NCBI RefSeq assembly: GCF_003047105.1
Contig: NZ_CP028475.1
Coordinates: 3,472,001-3,536,000 of the forward strand
From: Celeribacter baekdonensis
GTDB taxonomy: Bacteria > Pseudomonadota > Alphaproteobacteria > Rhodobacterales > Rhodobacteraceae
Direction of reading: 5' to 3'
DNA: 64,000 nucleotides
How positions within the stretch are numbered: position 1 is the stretch's first letter; each line of letters begins with the position of its first letter. Both the position numbers and the translations under genes were made by a program. Below the pieces are notes generated by a model. That model made no database searches. It saw only the letters and a program-made list of their open reading frames with translations, and was not told the DNA's origin. Of this stretch, positions 44,390 through 53,329 are shown piece by piece.

Positions 44390-45007
44390 ATGGCGCGTAT
44401 GGACGCGGCAAATTTTGGGCCGCGCCGTCCCCCTTTTGAAAGTGAACCCCGGATCATGCTGAGCGCTTATGCGGTCCCGGAGGCCTTCTCGCCTGCCGAA
44501 TGTGATGCGATCATTGCCCTGTCTCATGAAAAAGACCTCGCGGATGCGGGGCTGGTTGGCAATCGGTCTGACCATAACCTTCGGCGCGCTGAACTTGCCT
44601 GGCTGGATGACCGCGATGGCGGGGGCTGGGTGATGGATCGGATCATGGCGCTTGTGGCTGAGGCCAACCGCGCGCATTTTGATTTTGCCCTCACTGAGTT
44701 TGGCGAAAGCCCGCAGGTCGCCCGCTATGGGGCCGAGCGCGAGGGGCATTTTGTGTGGCATTCCGACATCGGGGAAGGCCCGCTTGCATCCCGGCGCAAA
44801 CTGACGCTTGTGGTGCAACTGTCTGAGGGGGCGGAGTATCTGGGTGGCGTGCTTGAGCTGCAAGCGGACGCCAATCTACGGCCCTCAGATCGGGCGCGCG
44901 GCTCGGCTGTGCTGTTCCCGTCTTTCGTGCTGCATCGGGTCACTCCGGTCACCCAAGGCGAACGCTATTCCCTGACCACATGGGTGCATGGTCCGGCATT
45001 TCGGTAG
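44390..45007 (+). CDS. 2OG-Fe(II) oxygenase (PKHD-type)
   Basis: 205 residues, cytoplasmic. The double-stranded-helix iron site is H124-x-D126 (VWHSDIG) with distal H182 (VLHRVTPVTQGERYSLTTWV); R192 should bind 2-oxoglutarate. The layout matches proline-4-hydroxylase-like enzymes such as PiuC/Ofd-type proteins. The substrate is not known. No partner gene is evident; it is followed by the inverted GAGTATTT repeat pair. Confidence 0.88.
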   Translation: MARMDAANFGPRRPPFESEPRIMLSAYAVPEAFSPAECDAIIALSHEKDLADAGLVGNRSDHNLRRAELAWLDDRDGGGWVMDRIMALVAEANRAHFDFALTEFGESPQVARYGAEREGHFVWHSDIGEGPLASRRKLTLVVQLSEGAEYLGGVLELQADANLRPSDRARGSAVLFPSFVLHRVTPVTQGERYSLTTWVHGPAFR

Positions 45008-45013
45008 GGTGGC

Positions 45014-45038
45014 TTTGAGTATTTCTCCAAGAAGAAAC
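45014..45038 (+). repeat. TTTGAGTATTT...GAAAC repeat, left copy
   Basis: TTTGAGTATTTCTCCAAGAA followed by GAAAC. The right copy at 45208-45233 is its near inverse. It starts seven bases after the oxygenase stop. Confidence 0.6.
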
Positions 45039-45207
45039 AAAGGCGCGCGCGCCGGTCGCCGATCCTCCGCTCTGTGACGGACCTTCGGAAGGGGGTGTCC
45101 CACGGACCGGCGCGTCTTCTTCTTGGGCGGTCATCGGCGCTCCCGCCTGTACCGCAACACAATCCTACTGGGCTGAAAGTTAACATGCGGTTATCATAGA
45201 TGTGCCC

Positions 45208-45233
45208 GTTTCTTTTTGGCAAAAATACTCAAA
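45208..45233 (-). repeat. TTTGAGTATTT...GAAAC repeat, right inverted copy
   Basis: Reverse complement reads TTTGAGTATTTTTGCCAAAA followed by AGAAAC. It contains the stop codon of the sirtuin gene. Between the two copies, a further long imperfect inverted repeat (45029-45056 against 45105-45124) includes AAGAAG...CGCCGGTC. Confidence 0.6.
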
Positions 45234-45927
45234 TTTCTTTGCCACTTAACACTCGTGATACCCAATCGGGCACCACTTGGGTGGCAGGGCCCTCGATCAC
45301 CGCATCAAACATCGCGCCGGAGGCTTCGAGGTTCAATTCCAACGTCCTGAGCCCCAATTGCCGGGCCATTTGCGAAAATCCCGCCGCTGGGTAGACCAGA
45401 CCCGAGGTGCCGATGGAGACGAACAGATCGCTGTTTTCCAAGGCATTTTGGATCGCGTCCATGTGATAGGGGATTTCTCCAAACCACACGATGTCAGGCC
45501 GGGTGTGGGCCATGCCGCAGGACGGGCAGGGATCAGAAACGCGCATCTCCATCGGTGCGGGCCAGCGATGGCCGCAGGTCGCGCAGAGCGCGCCCATGAC
45601 TGAGCCGTGCATGTGGATCACCTCTTGCGCCCCACCGCGCTCCAACAGGTCATCGACATTTTGCGTCACCAAGGTGACTGGACTATCATAGTCGGACTGC
45701 AATTGCGCCAACGCCAGATGCGCCCTATTGGGCTGGGCTTCGGCGGCCTGCGTCCGGCGCATATTGTAAAACCGTTGCACCAATTCGGGATCGCGCTCAA
45801 AGGCCTCAAATGTGGCCACATCCTCAACCCGATGATCTTCCCAAAGCCCATCCGCAGCGCGAAAGGTGCGCAATCCGCTTTCTGCTGACAGGCCAGCGCC
45901 TGAGAGTATAAAAATTCCGCCTGCCAT
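45229..45927 (-). CDS. cobB: Sir2-family NAD-dependent protein deacylase
   Basis: 232 residues from ATG 45927. NAD motif GAGLSAESGLRTFR at 10-23, TQNVDDL at 88-94, catalytic H107 (IHMHGS), and a zinc ribbon CATC...CPSC. Y54 and R57 (FYNMRR) match the class III Tyr-x2-Arg motif, so desuccinylase or demalonylase activity as well as deacetylation is likely. It removes acyl groups from lysines using NAD. The last codons lie within the GAGTATTT repeat. Confidence 0.93.
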   Translation of the reverse strand: MAGGIFILSGAGLSAESGLRTFRAADGLWEDHRVEDVATFEAFERDPELVQRFYNMRRTQAAEAQPNRAHLALAQLQSDYDSPVTLVTQNVDDLLERGGAQEVIHMHGSVMGALCATCGHRWPAPMEMRVSDPCPSCGMAHTRPDIVWFGEIPYHMDAIQNALENSDLFVSIGTSGLVYPAAGFSQMARQLGLRTLELNLEASGAMFDAVIEGPATQVVPDWVSRVLSGKEI

Positions 45928-46008
45928 TCGAAGTCTCTCCTTTTTTTCCAAACCCTGCCTTGCTCCGCCCTGCCTGACAAGGGTAGCCTGAACGCGTAGG
46001 AGGCCCGC

Positions 46009-46461
46009 ATGCAGAAAATCGTCTTTGTCTGTCTCGGCAATATCTGCCGTTCTCCCACCGCTGAGGCGGTCGTGGCCACTCAGGCGCGCGTGCGGGCGCA
46101 GGCGATCTTGGTCGATAGCGCCGGAACCGGCAATTGGCACGTCGGTGAGCCGCCCTATGGTCCGATGCAAGCCGCCGCCGCCCGGCGCGGCTATGATCTT
46201 TCGACTCTGCGCGCGCGTCAGGTCTGCGCCGGAGATTTCGAGGCCTTCGATGTGATCGTGGTGATGGATGAGGCCAACCAGCGCGATGTCGAGGCGCTCC
46301 GCCCCAAAGGCAACACAACGCCCGTGCACCTGATGATGTCCTATGCGCCCGACATCGGCGTCACCGCCGTGCCGGACCCCTATTATACCCGCAATTTTGA
46401 TGAGGCTTTGGATCTGATCGAGGCCGCGGCCGAGGGGCTACTTGCCGTTCTCGATCCGTAG
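46009..46461 (+). CDS. Low-molecular-weight protein-tyrosine-phosphatase
   Basis: 150 residues, normal length. Catalytic loop C8-x5-R14-S (CLGNICRS) and the general acid D123 in DPYYTRNFDEALDLIE. It is divergent from the sirtuin gene. The last 24 bases overlap the 3' end of the convergent DUF4336 gene. The substrate is not known; roles in exopolysaccharide or stress signalling are common. Confidence 0.93.
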   Translation: MQKIVFVCLGNICRSPTAEAVVATQARVRAQAILVDSAGTGNWHVGEPPYGPMQAAAARRGYDLSTLRARQVCAGDFEAFDVIVVMDEANQRDVEALRPKGNTTPVHLMMSYAPDIGVTAVPDPYYTRNFDEALDLIEAAAEGLLAVLDP

Positions 46462-47181
46462 CCAGCGAAAGGCGCGTTTCAACTCCGCAGTGCCATTGTG
46501 ATCATACCAACGCCCGTGGCTGAGAATCACCTTTTCGGGCGCCCAACTGATCACTTCGCGGATCACTTTGCGCGCTTTGGCCTTGGATTTGAATGTGCCG
46601 CGCATGTCTGCCGGGGCCTTGCCATCCGGGTCCAAAATCCCCGCCAGACGCATCAAAATAGCCTTAAATCGCCCGACTTTTTCGGCCTCGAAATTCTCGA
46701 TCAAATCGGTGAGGATCAGGGTCTTGGACGGGATGTGATAAAACACCACCTCGTGCAAGAACCGATGCCCTTTCACAAGTCTTTGGCGCAGGACATCTTC
46801 GGTGCCCGTGGGCGCATCATCTCCCATAACGTCATGTTTTGGAAAGGGAATATTGTATTTCGCCGCGCGCTCTTTGACGCCGGGGGCGGCCAGAACCTGC
46901 GCTTGGGGAAAGCGTTCGTGCCACAGATGCACAGAGACATAATGGATCGGATTGGGCGCGATCAGCCAGCCGATCGGCCCCAAATCCGCCAGTTCATTCA
47001 ATAGGCCCTCATCAAGGGCAATCGGGGAATGTACCCAAAGCCGCCCGTTGATGCGCACCACCGTCATCCGGGTTGGAAATCCGATGCCATAAAACGGTAC
47101 AGGTGGCCCGTCGGCGATCCATATTTCGGGGCCGACAGGTTTGAGTGTGTTCAGCGGGTCGTAAAGAGTCTGTTCAGCCAC
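46438..47181 (-). CDS. DUF4336 (metallo-beta-lactamase-fold-like) protein
   Basis: About 247 residues from GTG 47181, which overlaps the stop of the upstream gene; open codons further upstream run through that gene and are not used. The family opening LKPVGPEIWIADGPPVPFYG and FPTRMTVVRI is clear, with LIAPNPIHYVSVHLWHERFP and VVFYHIPSKTLILTDLIENF later. The histidines are fewer than in active metallo-beta-lactamases, so enzymatic activity is uncertain. Function unknown. Confidence 0.82.
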   Translation of the reverse strand: MAEQTLYDPLNTLKPVGPEIWIADGPPVPFYGIGFPTRMTVVRINGRLWVHSPIALDEGLLNELADLGPIGWLIAPNPIHYVSVHLWHERFPQAQVLAAPGVKERAAKYNIPFPKHDVMGDDAPTGTEDVLRQRLVKGHRFLHEVVFYHIPSKTLILTDLIENFEAEKVGRFKAILMRLAGILDPDGKAPADMRGTFKSKAKARKVIREVISWAPEKVILSHGRWYDHNGTAELKRAFRWLRIENGK

Positions 47182-47503
47182 AGTATTGTTCTGCCGCTGC
47201 GCCAAAGGCTTTGTAGCGCTGCCAGAAGCTCTCATGCGAGCTGTTGTCCGACTGGCGCACATCCTGCGCCTTTTGCGGGTTCTTAAAGAACTTTGCGGCT
47301 TGGCGCTGATCCCCGTTTGTCAGGGTCATATCGGCCACCTGTTGAATACAGCCGCAGAGATTGCGGTTGTTCGCCGCCCGATCCGATGACATGCACGCCC
47401 GCTCAATCACGCCCGCTTGCGCCGGGATCGGAGCAAGTGTTGCGCTGGTGAGTGTGGCGAAAGTTGCGACTGCGATTGCGGTTTTCTTGACGGTTTTTTT
47501 CAT
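47174..47503 (-). CDS. Small exported cysteine-rich protein, function unknown
   Basis: 109 residues with signal peptide MKKTVKKTAIAVATFATLTS...AQA. The mature part is small and carries conserved cysteines (RACMSSDRAANNRNLCGCIQ; QYCG). Similar proteins are common in Rhodobacteraceae, sometimes labelled arginine transporter without evidence. It overlaps the GTG start of the DUF4336 gene, so translation is probably coupled. The exact start base may be off by one in my count. Confidence 0.75.
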   Translation of the reverse strand: MKKTVKKTAIAVATFATLTSATLAPIPAQAGVIERACMSSDRAANNRNLCGCIQQVADMTLTNGDQRQAAKFFKNPQKAQDVRQSDNSSHESFWQRYKAFGAAAEQYCG

Positions 47504-47741
47504 CTTACTGCCTCTCAATCCAAACCACGAGGCCCCGTCTTTTTGCGCTTTCATGGCACTGCCATACGCCCGCAGGGTCCGCCGTCTTGGTGAATAATGA
47601 CATAAGACTATCCTGAGTCTGCCATTTCGCGCAATTGCAGAGTTGTCGCGGGGAAGAAGGAGGCGGAGGCTTGCCGAGAGGTGGTAGCATCTTGTCGAGC
47701 CGTTGAATACAATCAGGGCTTAGATCGAAAGGATATTCTAG

Positions 47742-49088
47742 ATGCGGATGAATTGGGAAAATCTTTTGGCAATGTCATTGCTCAATGATGAAGAGCGCGA
47801 GATCAATCCGAACCGGCCCAATTACGCTCAGGATTACGACCGTCTTGTGTTTTCTTTGCCGTTTCGTCGGCTTGCAAACAAGACGCAGGTGCATCCGCTC
47901 TATGCACATGATCACATCCATCATCGGTTGATTCACAGTATAGAAACAAGCAGTGTTGGCCGTTCTCTCGGTATCGAAGTCGGGCATTGGCTTGAGACAC
48001 AGGGCGAGATCGCAGACGGGCAGAAACATGTTCTGTCTGGTGTGGTTCAGGCCGCGTGCATTGCCCACGATATTGGCAATCCTCCTTTTGGGCATTCCGG
48101 TGAAGACGCGATGGGGGCTTGGTTCGCTGCGCGGTTTGCCGAGGGGCATTCATTTTTCGATGCCGTTCAAGTCGCGGATCGGACAGAATTTGAGAAATTT
48201 GAGGGCAACGCTCAGGGCTTTCGCGTGATTTCCAGATTGGAAATGTATCGAAACGAGGGCGGTATGCGATTAAGTCATGCCGTGCTTGGCGCTTTCACGA
48301 AATACCCTGCTCTGGCTGAGGTCAGCGAAAAGGTGAAGGCGCGTGACAAGGAGAAAACATATAAAGGCTTGACGAAATTCGGTCTGTTTCGCTCAGAATG
48401 TGATCTTTTTGAACGCGTTGCTGAACGGTGTGGTTTGCTCGTTGAGCAAGGCGAGGAGGGGCGGTGGTGGCGACGTCATCCGGCTGTGTTCCTTGTCGAA
48501 GCCGCCGATGATATTTGCTATAATGTTTTAGATCTTGAAGACGCTTATGTGACGGGCGATCTTTCTGAAACGCGGGTCAAAGAGTTGCTTGGGGCACTTT
48601 TTGCGGGCGACAATCAGGATTTGTCTGGCAAGGACGTCACCTATTACCGAGCCCGCGCGATTGGGGCAGCGATCCAAGCCTGTGTCGAGGCGTTTAAGAA
48701 AAACTATGATGCAATCATGACAGGGCATTTTTCGGCTTCGTTGATCTCGAAGTCCGATGTGTCCGATCAATTCGCAAAAATCGAAGCCACTGCGCACAGT
48801 CAGATTTTCACAGCACCACGCAAAACCAAACTCGAAGTGACGGGGCGCAATATTTTGCATGCTGTGCTGACCGGGCTGCTGCCCGTTTACGAAGAGCTGG
48901 GCGCGCAGAATTGGGATACCTCGGCGCTTTCAGCTTATCATCGTCAACTTGTCGCCGCCGCCGATATCGACCTGCGCGATGTGGTGGATGAGTACACTGC
49001 GCTCCACAGTTTGGCTGATTTCGTATCTGGGATGACGGATCGGTATGCTGTTCGGGTCCATGCGATGATTGCCGGGCAAATGGGGTAA
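47742..49088 (+). CDS. dgt: dGTPase-family dNTP triphosphohydrolase
   Basis: 448 residues, HD-domain enzyme that hydrolyses dGTP (or other dNTPs) to nucleoside and triphosphate. The N-terminal PNYAQDYDRLVFSLPFRRLA is the family start. Metal ligands include H65 (HRLIHSIETS) and H109-D110 (CIAHDIGNPPFGHSGE), with a later D in VEAADDICYNVLDLED. Codon use appears a little less GC-rich than the neighbours. It may be housekeeping dNTP control; related dGTPases also restrict phages by starving DNA synthesis. It stands alone before lepA. Confidence 0.9.
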   Translation: MRMNWENLLAMSLLNDEEREINPNRPNYAQDYDRLVFSLPFRRLANKTQVHPLYAHDHIHHRLIHSIETSSVGRSLGIEVGHWLETQGEIADGQKHVLSGVVQAACIAHDIGNPPFGHSGEDAMGAWFAARFAEGHSFFDAVQVADRTEFEKFEGNAQGFRVISRLEMYRNEGGMRLSHAVLGAFTKYPALAEVSEKVKARDKEKTYKGLTKFGLFRSECDLFERVAERCGLLVEQGEEGRWWRRHPAVFLVEAADDICYNVLDLEDAYVTGDLSETRVKELLGALFAGDNQDLSGKDVTYYRARAIGAAIQACVEAFKKNYDAIMTGHFSASLISKSDVSDQFAKIEATAHSQIFTAPRKTKLEVTGRNILHAVLTGLLPVYEELGAQNWDTSALSAYHRQLVAAADIDLRDVVDEYTALHSLADFVSGMTDRYAVRVHAMIAGQMG

Positions 49089-49169
49089 GGCAGAAGGTCG
49101 TTCCCTATTGCCATTCCCCCCGTTTCCCCCCATAGAAACAGGCTCATTCTCAACCTGCGCAGGCCTTCC

Positions 49170-50969
49170 ATGACCGAGCTGAAAAACATCCGTAACTTCT
49201 CCATCGTCGCTCATATCGACCACGGGAAATCGACCCTTGCTGACCGGCTGATCCAGTCCACTCACACCGTGGCGGACCGGGATATGAAGGCGCAGATGTT
49301 GGACAGTATGGACATCGAACGCGAACGTGGGATCACGATCAAGGCCAACTCGGTGCGGATCGAATACACGGCCAAAGATGGTGAGTTGTATATTCTCAAC
49401 CTGATCGACACCCCCGGTCACGTCGATTTCGCCTACGAAGTGTCGCGCTCGATGCAGGCCGTTGAGGGGTCTTTGCTGGTCGTGGATGCCACCCAGGGCG
49501 TTGAGGCGCAAACCTTGGCCAATGTGTATCAAGCCATTGATGCGGATCACGAAATTGTCCCGGTGTTGAACAAAATCGACCTGCCCGCCGCCGAGCCTGA
49601 ACGCGTGTGTGAACAGATTGAGGATGTGATCGGCATTGATGCCTCGCAAGCCATCGAGATTTCCGCCAAGACCGGCATCGGCATCCCCGACGTTTTGGAA
49701 GCCATCGTCACCCGTCTGCCCGCGCCCAAAGGCACCCGCGATGCGCCGCTCAAGGCGATGCTGGTGGACAGTTGGTATGACGCCTACCTCGGCGTTGTGG
49801 TTCTGATCCGCGTCATCGACGGCGTGATCAAAAAGGGCGACAAGATCAAGATGATGAAGACCGGTGCCGCGTATGGCGTCGATAAACTCTCGGTGCTCAA
49901 ACCGCAGATGGTCGATATTGCCGAACTGGGGCCGGGCGAGATCGGCATTTTCACCGCCTCAATCAAACAGGTTCGCGACACCAAGGTCGGCGACACAATT
50001 ACGCATGAGAAAAAACCCTGTGCCACCGCGCTTCCGGGCTTTAAACCCTCGATCCCCGTTGTGTTCTGTGGCCTGTTCCCGGTCGATGCCAATGACTTTG
50101 ACGACCTGCGCAATGCGATTGAGAAACTGCAACTCAACGATGCGTCTTTCTCGTCCGAGATGGAAACCTCTGCCGCTTTGGGCTTTGGCTTCCGTTGTGG
50201 CTTCCTCGGCCTTTTGCACCTCGAAGTGATCCGTGACCGGCTTGAGCGCGAATATGACATCAACCTGATCACCACCGCGCCCTCGGTGATCTACAAATTG
50301 CACATGCGCGATGGCTCGATCCTTGAGCTGCACAACCCCGCCGATATGCCCGATCTGACCTATCTTGATCACATCGAAGAGCCGCGGATCAAAGCGACGA
50401 TCATGGTGCCGGACGAGTATCTGGGCGATGTATTGAAACTCTGCCAAGACCGTCGTGGCATCCAAATGGACCTGACCTACGCGGGTTCGCGCGCCATGGT
50501 CGTCTATGACCTGCCGCTCAACGAGGTGGTGTTTGATTTCTATGACCGCCTGAAATCCATCACCAAAGGCTATGCGTCTTTTGACTATCAAATGATGGGC
50601 TACCGCGAGGACAACCTTGTCAAAATGTCGATCCTTGTGAACGACGAACCGGTGGATGCGCTGTCCACCATGGTCCACCGCGACCGCGCCGATGCCCGCG
50701 GCCGCGCCATGTGTGAGAAACTCAAAGACCTGATCCCGCGCCACATGTTCAAAATCCCGATCCAAGCGGCCATCGGCGGCAAAGTCATCGCCCGCGAAAC
50801 CCTCTCCGCAATGCGCAAAGACGTGACCGCAAAATGTTACGGCGGCGACGCGACCCGGAAGAAGAAACTGTTGGAGAAGCAGAAGGCCGGTAAGAAGAAG
50901 ATGCGTCAGTTTGGGAAAGTCGAGATTCCTCAGGAAGCGTTTATTAATGCGTTGAAGATGGACGACTAA
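49170..50969 (+). CDS. lepA: Elongation factor 4 (LepA)
   Basis: 599-residue translational GTPase that back-translocates or helps stalled ribosomes and assembly. G1 [10 protein letters not shown]2 region [10 protein letters not shown]3 DTPGHVDF, G4 NKID and G5 SAKTG are intact. The LepA C-terminal domain ends [20 protein letters not shown], then ALKMDD. Start [20 protein letters not shown] is standard. Confidence 0.97.
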   Translation: MTELKNIRNFSIVAHIDHGKSTLADRLIQSTHTVADRDMKAQMLDSMDIERERGITIKANSVRIEYTAKDGELYILNLIDTPGHVDFAYEVSRSMQAVEGSLLVVDATQGVEAQTLANVYQAIDADHEIVPVLNKIDLPAAEPERVCEQIEDVIGIDASQAIEISAKTGIGIPDVLEAIVTRLPAPKGTRDAPLKAMLVDSWYDAYLGVVVLIRVIDGVIKKGDKIKMMKTGAAYGVDKLSVLKPQMVDIAELGPGEIGIFTASIKQVRDTKVGDTITHEKKPCATALPGFKPSIPVVFCGLFPVDANDFDDLRNAIEKLQLNDASFSSEMETSAALGFGFRCGFLGLLHLEVIRDRLEREYDINLITTAPSVIYKLHMRDGSILELHNPADMPDLTYLDHIEEPRIKATIMVPDEYLGDVLKLCQDRRGIQMDLTYAGSRAMVVYDLPLNEVVFDFYDRLKSITKGYASFDYQMMGYREDNLVKMSILVNDEPVDALSTMVHRDRADARGRAMCEKLKDLIPRHMFKIPIQAAIGGKVIARETLSAMRKDVTAKCYGGDATRKKKLLEKQKAGKKKMRQFGKVEIPQEAFINALKMDD

Positions 50970-51059
50970 GTCACGCTTTGTGCTTTTTGAGACCTGGGAC
51001 AGCGCCGGACAGCGCCAGTGTGGCGGCAGTGATTGTAAAGCCAATCGCGTCCCCTCTCC

Positions 51060-51315
51060 GTGGAGCTTGGGCGTTGGGGGGCTCCCGCCGATGCCCATGT
51101 TGGGACGTTCGTTGGTGTAGGTCCATAGCCATTCGGGGGCGATCTACTGCAGCTCCTCGACGGTTTCAAAGATGTAGAGGTCCAGCCATTTGTGACTGGC
51201 CGTTCGGTTATCGCGCTCGATATAAGCGTTTTGCTGCGGCTTATCGGGCTGGATGTAGGTCAGGGCGATGCTCTGCTTTTCGGCCCAGGTCATCAGCGTC
51301 GCCCATCAGGGCCAG
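51060..51315 (-). pseudogene. Remnant of IS3-family OrfB C-terminus
   Basis: Reads on the minus strand [51 protein letters not shown]-stop, then [16 protein letters not shown]. This is the tail of an IS3 integrase, including the E of the DDE triad, with an in-frame TAG at 51144-51146. Everything upstream of the fragment is lost. It is a different IS3 relative from the copy at 14402. Confidence 0.85.
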
Positions 51316-51979
51316 TGGTTAAAACCGCGCAAACAGGCCGGACCCATGACTGCTTCTGACAAATGCACAAATCAGATCAAAAATGTCTTGCTATGAAGGA
51401 GACATCCACACAGGACATCCGCTCGCGACTGCGGGATGGGTAACCTATGCAGATCATACGCGTCTTTGCACCGTCGCCGCTGCCACGCTGAGCTCCTCGG
51501 GCGCGGGGCGACAAATCAGTGATGGTCCCCTCAGAGATCAACTTAAGATGTCCGGCCTGTCTGAGGCGCTGCTGATTGGCGCAACGGTAAGTTTCAGCAA
51601 AGCGGTATTTCATTGACGCGTTCGCTGGCCAAGGAGCGACCAGGACGTCCGTGTCCTGCTGTTGAGGAAACAGGTGGCGCGCGCATTTGGCAGCCCGATG
51701 CTGTCTTTTCCTGGCGGGCGGGCCTTGGAACTGGCCCATGCGCCGGATGGAGAGAGCGTCACATTTGTGGCACATTGCAGGAGTGCCGCGCGAATGGGGT
51801 CGTACAGAACGGCGGGGACATCGCCCTGAATGATCGGTTCCAAACCGGCGATGGGCGCTCCCGCCTTTGACAGCAGCTGCGCAGAGGTTGGACGCCAAGG
51901 ACTCACGGACTTGCCAATCATAGGGTATTTGCGCTTGATGGGTCGAAGCGATTTAAGTTGGACATGGGATACAAGGGTG
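51316..51979. other. About 660 bases without a supported gene
   Basis: Open frames on both strands (for example 51610-52053 minus) have no recognisable family and implausible composition. The stretch is likely decayed DNA between the IS3 remnant and the response-regulator gene; its right end should hold that gene's promoter. Confidence 0.5.
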
Positions 51980-53329
51980 ATGACGCAATCCATTCGGCGG
52001 GATGATCTTCTTACGGGAGCGCGTATCCTTGTCGTGGATGACGAACCCGGCATGCGACATTTCCTAGTTAAGATGCTCTCGCCGCTTTGCCGGGCCGTGG
52101 ATGAAGCACCCGACGCGGCTACGGCAGAGCGTCTGCTCTCCGTTCACCAATATGACATCATGGTGCTGGATAATATCATGCCCGGTCAAAAGGGCCTCGA
52201 CTGGCTGCACGCGCGGCGCGAAAGCGGCGGCTTTACCGACACGATCATGATCACCGCCTATGCCGACCTTCATACCGCAATCGAGGCATTGCGCGCGGGC
52301 GTGTCCGATTTTCTGATCAAGCCCTTCCGCTCGACCCAGATCCTGAACGCGCTACAGCGCTGCCTTCAAATGGCGGCCTTACGGCGCGAAAACTTCCTGC
52401 TTCGACGCGAGCTTGAAACGACGGCGCAGGGCACACGACGACGGGAGTTGATCGGATCCTCGGTGATCATCACTGAGGCACGGCGCCTGCTGGAACGGGT
52501 TGCCCCCCTGTCGACTCCAGTTTTGATCACGGGGCCGTCTGGGTCCGGCAAGGAAGTTGCCGCGCGCCACATCCACGACCATTCAGGACGAGGAACCGCC
52601 CCCTTCGTCGCGATTCAGTGCGGCGCGATCCCCGAGGACATGATCGAGTTCGAGCTGTTCGGCCACACGGCGGGCGCCTTTCCGGGGGCGCAATCCGGGC
52701 GCGAGGGGCTGTTGGCCTCGGCCTCTGGCGGGACTGTGTTTCTGGATGATGTCAGTGAGTTGGCGTCCAATGCGCAGACGGCTCTCTTGCGGGTGCTCGA
52801 GGATGGGGTGATCCGCCCGGTTGGCACGGAGCGCGATGTGCAACTCGACCTGCGTTTTGTGATTGCCTCCAGCAAAGCGCTAGACGAGGCCGTACGTGAG
52901 GGCCGGTTCCGTGAGGACCTTCTGTTCCGTCTCAACGTGGTCGAAATTGAGATGCCTCCGCTCATGGATCGAGGAACCGACGTTCTTGATCTTGCAGACC
53001 TGTTTCAAGCAGAGATATCCGCCGCACTGAACCTGCCGCGGCTTGACATGCCGTCGGTCGTCCGGTCGGCCATGCTGCGCTACGACTGGCCCGGCAATAT
53101 CCGTGAGTTGCACAATTTCGTGGAGCGGGCGCTGATCTTTGGCCGGTTCCCCGTTGAAACCTTGAGTGAAACCAGCCCGACCCAAGACATCACCCCGCTG
53201 GAGGTCACCGAGAAGCGCGAGATCCTGCGTGCACTGGAGGCCCTGAACGGCAACCGGACCGAGGCGGCCCGGCGGCTGTGTGTGTCGCGCAAGACAATTG
53301 ACCGCAAATGCGCGGCTTGGGGTCTGTGA
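51980..53329 (+). CDS. NtrC-family response regulator with altered sigma-54 loop (GAFPGA)
   Basis: 449 residues from ATG 51980, chosen because the receiver begins at residue 14. Receiver: acidic pair D20/D21, phospho-acceptor D64 (VLDNIMPG), K114. AAA+ domain: Walker A GPSGSGKE (185-192), Walker B FLDD (254-257). The sigma-54 contact loop, normally GAFTGA, reads GAFPGA at 232-237. The C-terminal Fis-type HTH is NRTEAARRLCVSRKTIDRKC. It overlaps the histidine kinase gene by 22 bases. The Thr-to-Pro change suggests that it may not activate sigma-54 polymerase in the usual way. It likely controls the adjacent MFS carrier. Confidence 0.9.
   Translation: MTQSIRRDDLLTGARILVVDDEPGMRHFLVKMLSPLCRAVDEAPDAATAERLLSVHQYDIMVLDNIMPGQKGLDWLHARRESGGFTDTIMITAYADLHTAIEALRAGVSDFLIKPFRSTQILNALQRCLQMAALRRENFLLRRELETTAQGTRRRELIGSSVIITEARRLLERVAPLSTPVLITGPSGSGKEVAARHIHDHSGRGTAPFVAIQCGAIPEDMIEFELFGHTAGAFPGAQSGREGLLASASGGTVFLDDVSELASNAQTALLRVLEDGVIRPVGTERDVQLDLRFVIASSKALDEAVREGRFREDLLFRLNVVEIEMPPLMDRGTDVLDLADLFQAEISAALNLPRLDMPSVVRSAMLRYDWPGNIRELHNFVERALIFGRFPVETLSETSPTQDITPLEVTEKREILRALEALNGNRTEAARRLCVSRKTIDRKCAAWGL

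Noticed and set aside
51610..52053. Minus-strand frame of 147 codons before the response regulator gene
   Set aside because: Overlaps the regulator start, and its translation reads like no known family.
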